From positions 5,041,912-5,105,911 of the forward strand of contig NC_092629.1 in NCBI RefSeq assembly GCF_039555335.1: DNA of 64,000 nucleotides, read 5' to 3'. Position 1 is the stretch's first letter, and the number at the start of each line of letters is the position of its first letter. The position numbers and the translations under genes were made by a program. The notes under the pieces were generated by a model. The model worked only from the letters and a program-made list of their open reading frames with translations. It searched no databases and had not been told where the DNA came from. The DNA is from Amphiura filiformis. Taxonomy: Eukaryota; Echinodermata; Ophiuroidea; Amphilepidida; Amphiuridae. Of the stretch, positions 57,503 to 64,000 are shown piece after piece.

Positions 57503-58496
57503 CACAGTGGGCCAGGGTGGAATCAAAGTGTGCCAAAATTAAAATTTGGTGAATGTGGAATTTCCAAACTTTTTCAGTTGTTTGAGAAAGAAAACATTCT
57601 GAAGTATATTATTTGCCCCATAATTTATGTTTCGATGGATTTCATAAGTGTCGTATAGTCATGAATTTGCCCCAAAAGTGTTATATTTTCTCTTAAAATG
57701 GTAAAAGTGTGAATTTTGAAAACAACTAATGTAACGTTAGTAAATGAGAAACTGTTGTCTTACCATTGTGCATATGTCATACCTAATAGTAGTCAAACCA
57801 GATCATTCAAGCCAAAATATAAATAATTGTATTAATCAGGAGTAATGAGGGGTCTAATTTGGTGAAATACGGTAAAAATATGCATTTTTGGGAAAAAATT
57901 GAAATTTAGTTTGGATTCCTGTCGATTCCTGTTCAAAAAATAATGTTATCATTTGTAGACAAGTCTTAGAACTATGTTGATGGCAATGGTTTTTGCAAAT
58001 ATTTGCCAGCCTGCATTCCAGGGCCCATACAATGTACCCTATTTGCTCACATTTCAGCTGATTTTGATGGATCAGTACGGCGTACGGGTTTATCATGTCA
58101 TGTGCATAGCGCCCCGGGATAGCGCCCTCATATTGCTTAAATGCCCTGGGGATTTTGCGGTTTTCACTACAACTCTGCTCTAAGTAGCATAAGGTCTCAA
58201 TATTTTAAAACATCATTGATCGAGATAAAACAAAATCATGGAATCTCTATCAAAAACTTTTTTTTATGCTGCTTATGCAGCAGGCTCACTTTCAGATATA
58301 AATTTATCATACCATGTTTGTATGGATGCTTTGCACATTCATCATAGAATTGAACTTCCAGATAACATAGCTTAACATTTTGAAAGGTATTAAAAGACAG
58401 TAAAAAGCATTCTTTATCGTTTACATGAACGATGGAAGACACTATGTGGATCATTTCACACTCAAAATAAAGACTGGCTTAACCGGAAACTGACAT

Positions 58497-58739
58497 TTGA
58501 TGAAGAACTCCAATGCAGCAGCTGAACTTTCAGCTGCAGAGGTTCGTAGCACTTCTCATTCTGAAGGAACTTCATCAGCACCAGCACCTCCTAGGAGGGC
58601 CGAGACGTCCATCGAATATGTGGGAGGCACTGTCGATCGTTCAAAGAAAAGGAAGGCACATGATCTTTTAGAAGAAAAAGAGCCTGATATACGCAGCATC
58701 ACAAGGCATAGGCCTATGCTAACTATACATTTGGATTAG
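58497..58739 (+). CDS. Unrecognised 80-codon frame inside the Transib-like element
   Basis: It opens at an ATG and is Ala/Ser-rich at the start (AAAELSAAEVRST, SSAPAPPRRAE), then basic-acidic (DRSKKRKAHDLLEEKEPD). KKRK could be a nuclear localisation signal. Composition looks coding rather than random. It could be a terminal exon of a lost transposon protein or of a captured host gene. It matches no domain I know. Confidence 0.3.
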   Translation: MMKNSNAAAELSAAEVRSTSHSEGTSSAPAPPRRAETSIEYVGGTVDRSKKRKAHDLLEEKEPDIRSITRHRPMLTIHLD

Positions 58740-59564
58740 TTTTAATCATGATAATGGTATATATCATAAAACAATTTCATGAAAGTAGCTCAGTTTCACA
58801 GTTCATATGAAAAACCCTAAGCTCTGTGCTGAAATTAAAGACATGTGATAAAGTTGTGATCGTTTTGGTCGGAAAAATAATTGTTTTTAAAATTATGAAT
58901 ATCAGGGAATTAGAGTAGGCCTATTCTAACCTCATTAGCCTTTTGATTGAAACGTACATTCATATATTACATGCACATTCTATTCTGCTTTGAACATCCA
59001 TATAAATTATAGAATGTATGAAAGAAACTCAAGACACAAGAACCATGGTCTGCCAATTTTAAACGTGACATCTAGATTTGGTATTACGTCTAGGCCTACT
59101 TGAAAAAAATCCAATTCACATTCGCCTATAGGCTATAGCGAACGACCGAATCACGTGTTTGTAATGGAGAATTGCAATTTGAATCAAATTATTTAGTGTC
59201 GTTTGTGATGACGTTGAAGTTGTAACATCCGGGGTGGGGATCTTCCATTGACATGGTATACGTATTATGTGCTTGCCTTTTGGGTGCTTTTTTTGCCAAT
59301 TTTGGTAAAGCGATGGGTGGGTTTTCACCATAGACGAAAACGCCCAGTATTATTGTGTATTTTGATAAACATATTGGCAAAAGCACCCAATTTGAGCAAA
59401 ATCGGTTGCTTTTTCAACGAAATTGGTATATTGATGGGTTGCAAATTAGGGCCAAAATTACGTTTAAGACAATGGCAACGTTTTGGAGTCCGGCAGGAAG
59501 AATCACCTACAAATAATTTCCACCACCCCCCGGGCCCACCCCCAACATTTAGTCTGGTTGGTTG

Positions 59565-60110
59565 TTTGTTTGCTTATATTAAACAATTACAATGTCTGCA
59601 TTTTATTGATGTCATATGTATTAGAAAATGCCGTCAGTGAATTTTGCAATCCGTATAACCTTGAATATGCTATTTGATAATACTTTTCCAATCGGACATT
59701 TGAATCACTGTTGTAAGAGTAATTAACCAATCACGGCTCGTTATTTTAATGACGTCATATGCCTTGGAAAATGGATCTATTGGATTCCGCAGTCCTTAAA
59801 ACCCCCGATTTTAAAGTTTTTATAATACTTCTTACACAGGCATTTGAATTATTGCGGGAGGAATAATTGACCAATCATATATCAGCATATTAATGACGTC
59901 ATGCGCTTTCCAAAATGTCATCATTGAATTTTGCTCCCCTTGGAACCCCTATTTTGCTTTTTCAATTAAAATTTTAACATGTATCATTTGAAATACTGTT
60001 GTAAAAATAATCGACCAATCACCGTTCAGCATTTTTATGACGTCATACATTTCTAAAAATGCTTCCATTGAATTCTGCAGCCTCGAAAACCCCTAATATA
60101 GTCATTTTAC
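59565..60110 (+). repeat. Four ~144 bp internal repeats, each with a TGACGTCA-type site
   Basis: TGACGTCA lies at 59750, 59894 and 60038 (spacing exactly 144), with TGATGTCA at 59607 (143 upstream). The last three copies have 'accaatca' 15-25 bp before the site and 'ttgaattytgc'-like sequence after it. They form the right subterminal part of the Transib-like element. Confidence 0.85.
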
Positions 60111-60179
60111 CGTGTTTGTATGTGTTTGATTGTCCGTTTATAATTTTGGCACACTTTGAGGCGATTCTGGCCCACTGTG

Positions 60180-60475
60180 CGCCGCTTAATAGGAAATCCA
60201 ACTAGATTGCCCCGCAGGGCTACAAAGAACTATCAAACGCGAAATTTGGATATCCAACTAGATTGCCCCGCAGGGCTACAAAAACCACAATCATGGTTGG
60301 CATGAAGAATGAGGGAAATAAAACTACAAACCGCGAAAGACCGCCAACAACCGCCGCTTAATAGAGAAATCCAACTAGATTGCCCCGCAGGGCTACAAAG
60401 AACTATCAACCGCGAAATTTGGAGATCCAACTAGATTGCCCCGCAGGCTACAAAAACTGCAATCATTAAAACATA
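60180..60475. repeat. Degenerate satellite, right part
   Basis: It continues the array of 56575-57502 with the same units ('gattgccccgcagggctaca', 'gaccgccaacaaccgccgct'), starting with the second CGCCG duplication. Confidence 0.85.
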
Positions 60476-60866
60476 ATTATCTTGCTAAGTCGTGGCACTT
60501 AGACGCTTCCGTAGTATAAGCCTTGCTACATATACGCGCATTTCTCAGCTTCAATTTGAAGTAAATCGCACTGACTCTGTGTCTCGCTGGCATCGTCAAC
60601 ATTGGGTATGTGTTGTTCATGTTTAAATTTTCTTAGTTGCCTTGAATAAAGTATATTAAAATGTATATGTATCCCTATTCACGCGGTAGCTGTGACCAGC
60701 AAGTTTTAAAAATAAACGGCTGATAAAGTTTTATTAAATTATTTACTGTCATAAATCAAGGATAACAAACATCTATGTTTCGTTTTATTCGTTTTATGGA
60801 GTACTTCGTAACCCGATGACTTTCCAAACTTAGAGCTACTTGGCTACATTCATAAAAAGAAATAAA

Positions 60867-61323
60867 ATCCACCAAAAAAACGTTGACAACGTAAAGAAAG
60901 TAGCAAGTTTAAAAAGCCCCCACCTCGGCTCACTTTTTGAAACTTGGTCCCATTTTGAATATCAACAGCAAATCGGTGTTTTTAACGTTTAAACAATAGC
61001 ATCATTGCCATTAACATGCCTACTTGTTATTCGTTTAATTCAATCATTGATCATGAACTTAATAATTATTATAAAACAAAACATATATAGGATATTGGCT
61101 AAGAACAACATAATAACCTTTCTGATCGTTCCAGAATGCTAACAACTTAATATCGCATCGGCACATTAAAGATACATAACACTTCTGGAAATGTTTTAAG
61201 TTGATAATTATGACAAAGTTTAAATCAGTATCTTTTACAAATGGGACCAAGTTTCAAAAAGTGAGCCGAGGTGGGGGCTTTTTAAACTTGCTTTCTTTAC
61301 GTTGTCAACGTTTTTTGGTGGAT
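60867..61323. mobile_element. TIR element with ~88 bp arms (ATCCACCAAAAAAACG)
   Basis: The left arm 60867-60956 ('atccaccaaaaaaacgttga', 'aaaaagcccccacctcggct') is inverted almost perfectly at 61236-61323. The spacer of about 280 bp is AT-rich and non-coding. It abuts the LINE fragment at 61320-61612. Confidence 0.85.
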
Positions 61324-61612
61324 ATCATCTACTGGTGTTCTGATATCAGCAAAGAGAATTGTTCTAGCTAATCTGTTGTGAAGTACTTGAAGCTGATATT
61401 GATTGGTTGCAGAACAGTTAGACCAAACACTGCTGGCATAGTCGAAATGTGGAATTACAAGTGCATTATACGGCATAACTAAGGTTTTATGAGGAAGGAA
61501 ATACTTTGCACGTTTCACAACACCAATTCTCTTGGAAACATTTCCAGATAAATAATCAATATGTGATGACCAAGACATATTACTATCGAACTTAATACCA
61601 AGATAAAGGTGA
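61320..61612 (-). pseudogene. CR1-like LINE fragment (after the RT palm)
   Basis: The minus frame reads LYLGIKFDSNMSWSSHIDYL, then KRIGVVKRAKYFLP, YNALVIPHFDYASSVWSNC and LQVLHNRLARTI. This is the LGV-D-L-W-HI / HFDY-VW block of CR1/Jockey LINEs. It is cut on the left by the 60.9-61.3 kb element and on the right by an FB3 fold-back. Confidence 0.8.
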
Positions 61613-61780
61613 ACTTTGCATCGGTAATATAGTCGGGCATTGTGAAAAATCTAAACATTTTGCTTTGGACCTCGGAATATCCCTCGGAGCTACGCCCCTC
61701 GGGATATTCCTCGGTTCCAAAGGCAAAATGTTTAGATTTTTCACAAAGCCCTCCAAATAACCGATGCGCAGTTATTAACC
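61608..61780. mobile_element. Fold-back element, end family FB3, copy 3
   Basis: The ends 'gaactttgcatcggtaat' and 'accgatgcgcagttattaac' are inverted. Arms 'cattgtgaaaaatctaaaca', 'ttttgctttggacc' and 'tcggaatatccctcgg' are mirrored. The apex is 'gagctacgcccc'. Confidence 0.9.
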
Positions 61781-61945
61781 TCTAACTATAACTCCAGTCA
61801 CGTAATAATACTCGGTTAGAAATCAGATATCAGTTACTGTAATAGTAGGCTTGTATTTTATTCAGCAGCAAGACATTCCGATGGTGTAATCGAATTGGAA
61901 TACCGGTTACAGGGATTCTAGAGATCGGCGATCCGTATATCGGAC

Positions 61946-62180
61946 CCCAGCAAGTACAAAAATGTTTTCTCAAAATGTGATAATTACATTCAAAGGTCGT
62001 GTTATTATAAAGGTCATGAAAACGTTTTTAAAACTTTTAACATGAAAAAACACCACAGCAACATTTTAAAAATGTTGTCAAAATGTTTGGTTTTTTTTTG
62101 TTTTTTAAATATTTTGGCAAGCATTTAAAAAATAGTTTGACACATCTTAAATAATAAGTAAAAGTTTTGTGTTTGCTGGG
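61946..62180. mobile_element. CCCAGCAA-end MITE, short copy
   Basis: Left 'cccagcaagtacaaaaatgt' and right 'aaagttttgtgtttgctggg' are inverted, and the interior is rich in 'aaaacgttttt' and 'acattttaaaaatgtt'. Same family as 25906-26270. Confidence 0.75.
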
Positions 62181-64000
62181 TATATGCCGTATCTCATTCC
62201 GAACTTTGGTCAATAGAGGTTCCACCTATGGCGTATTATACCGTAATACTGAAACCAATATCCACATTTCAGTTATTTAATGTCTCCTTTTTTGTATCAC
62301 AAAACATTATTGAATTATACGTAATTACAGGCATCCTAATTACTATATTTAAATCTGTTCGATTCGTTTGTTCTCTGTCAATCGAATAAATAATAATGTA
62401 GGAAGAGCCTCTTTAAGAACCCTAAAAAGTATCCATCGCATCAACCAATCACAGTAATGATTTATTCATTGGATACAGTGTTGGTCAAGTGAGCGAGAAG
62501 GATTACTAATAATAGGGATGACCAATGAACCATCAACTTGATTAGAACACTCCCATAGACATGCAGGGAGCTCAACTGTGCACTGCTTGCACATACATTT
62601 CTAAATTGATCTCATTCTTTTATTTTTCAATATTTTTCTGTAAAATTTAGGGAAGTTACTGCCAATTATATTTTGTAACTATCTTGCAAATTACAGCAAC
62701 ATAACTTATTTTGTTTTTCTGTAAGTGCGAGTCAAAATTGGTCCATCGCCACAGTGCGCTTAATTGCCAGTGGCTGAGTTTAGCACTGCTCAAGAATGGC
62801 ACAAAATATTCAAATCAGTAAGATCAGGTGAAAAACGTGGCCTACTGAGCTGTAATTTGGCAGAGTTGCCAGTAATACCTCTATCATACCCTCTGTAAAA
62901 AGGTTAAAAAATTGAACAAGTAGATCTCGAGTTACAAATTAAATCACCAGCTTCCCTTTGGAATTTTTATATTCCTTTCAAATCATGTTAAGAAGACACC
63001 TTTCTGAACATAAATGTGAAGTTTCGTGCTCATTCGATGTATTGTTCACCTGATCTTAACCCTAAACGTTTTCTTATATTTAGGCCTATAACATCTACAA
63101 CTTGCTGCTGGCTATACCTTGTTTAGGACTTTCAAAAGAAGTACCTGAATGTGCAACCATAACTGTTTCAAAATAGCCCGCGATAGTCATGCAGGTAACT
63201 CCGAGGTCAAGCATTGAATTGGTTTGAACAAAGATACTCATAATGTATTGAGTGCTACTTTGGTTTGAATGAGGAATACTACAGGAATACACATGAGCAT
63301 GATGAGGATAATCTCTATTGTTGTGAATGAGTCAATGACCTTCAAAACTTAAGATTTTGTTTACATACACCTACTAATTGGTCATATTAAACCCAATAAC
63401 ATTGAAATTCTTGGTTGTGAAAAAAAAGTTCACCTACTTAGTGCAATTTTGATTTTGTGCCATATCGGCTATCTTGGATGATTTTGGCAAATGTCCTCTA
63501 AATGCATGATTTCAATGCCTTGGTTTGAAAAAATAAGTTATGCCAGTGACTAGTTAAGTGCCATTTCATAAGAAACCCTTTGATACTTTCACAATATGCT
63601 TGTTTCATGTTTGCAAATATGTTAAAATAAAGAAATATATAAAGGTAAATATATGCTTATGCCAATTTTGCTCCCAACTGCTATTTTTGGACCTTGTCAT
63701 TTTATTTCGTTCAATGACCGGTCAGAATGGGAAACTTTGATAATTCATAATTCGAAAAGTTTTTGACCGATTTTGACCATTTAACCACCAAAATACTTCT
63801 GTTGATTAGTTCTACTCAGAAAACAATCTTTTGTAGCAATAGGGTCAACATGAAATTTTGATGGTTATCCCTACTAATAAATATGGGAGAGCAATGACGT
63901 TAGCATCGCTATACGTAAAAGACCTTAAGGAGTTTATTAACATCCTCTAAAAAGTTATGCAAGTGATGTTAAAGAATCAAGTTTCCCTAATGTATTCATT
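62181..64000. other. Window end, no feature recognised
   Basis: AT-rich sequence with short frames on both strands. No domain, terminal repeat or RNA gene was seen. Confidence 0.5.

Larger units (their letters stand above)
57503..60179. mobile_element. Transib-like transposon, 2,677 bp, non-autonomous, RSS-like ends
   Basis: Both ends start with the heptamer CACAGTG, have exactly 23 bp, then the 9-mer CCAAAATTA (left 57503-57541; right, inverted, 60141-60179). Direct 5-bp duplications CGCCG lie at 57498-57502 and 60180-60184, and the satellite unit reads through when one copy is removed. CACAGTG-type ends and GC-rich CGNCG-type 5-bp duplications are known Transib features, and CACAGTG is the V(D)J RSS heptamer (family knowledge). 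No RAG1-like or Transib transposase frame is visible. Contents: an unplaced 80-codon frame and four ~144 bp repeats. Confidence 0.8.

Noticed and set aside
57503-60179. RAG1-like or Transib transposase inside the Transib-like element
   Set aside because: All open frames are short and none shows a recognisable RAG1-core or Transib motif; only the ends support the assignment.

Overview
This is eukaryotic, repeat-dense genomic DNA with a single convincing host-style gene. The base composition is AT-rich, and introns are mostly GT-AG. There are many small inverted-repeat DNA elements, several LINE fragments and a Penelope-like relic. Frequent 'aggcctat' motifs and the mix of element families suggest a marine invertebrate deuterostome, most likely an echinoderm; this is an impression, not a proof. 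One assembly gap of 29 N lies at 48992-49020.

From 4.3 to 25.8 kb the plus strand carries a 17-exon gene of about 866 codons that I assembled by hand from splice sites, reading phase and family motifs. The product is a transposase-derived protein resembling the Plavaka / Tnp2-like (CACTA, En/Spm) group known mainly from fungi. It has an N-terminal C2H2 finger, an acidic linker, a WPF motif, a DD...D...E-type core, a PVE-LHTVLLG block, a GRDF-AQVAP block and a conserved C-terminus. All sixteen junctions keep phase and no exon contains a stop, but exon 2 carries one apparent +1 frameshift near an A-run. Its introns are packed with repeats: fold-back hairpins, a Penelope-like (GIY-YIG) relic, a 1.6 kb minisatellite, SINE-like pieces and at least seven miniature inverted-repeat elements. 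One of these sits exactly in the splice donor of intron 5.

From 26 to 64 kb no intact gene is evident. This part holds LINE fragments (an L2/CR1-like piece at 38.2-39.6 kb, an RT scrap at 40.4 kb, an RTE-like piece at 43.9-45.1 kb, and minus-strand CR1-like 3' ends at 54.4-55.0 and 61.3-61.6 kb), many fold-back and terminal-inverted-repeat elements, an inverted satellite at 50.5-51.6 kb, a purine microsatellite at 52 kb, and a degenerate satellite at 56.6-60.5 kb. The satellite is interrupted by a 2,677 bp element with all the terminal hallmarks of a Transib-type transposon: CACAGTG heptamers, an exact 23-bp spacer followed by an identical A-rich 9-mer at both ends, and a perfect 5-bp CGCCG target duplication. 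It encodes no recognisable Transib/RAG1-like transposase.

The most interesting items are (1) the intron-rich Plavaka-like gene, possibly a domesticated transposase; (2) the Transib-like element with RSS-like ends; (3) several fold-back families whose members share short conserved ends but carry unrelated hairpin arms; and (4) the MITE lodged in a splice donor.
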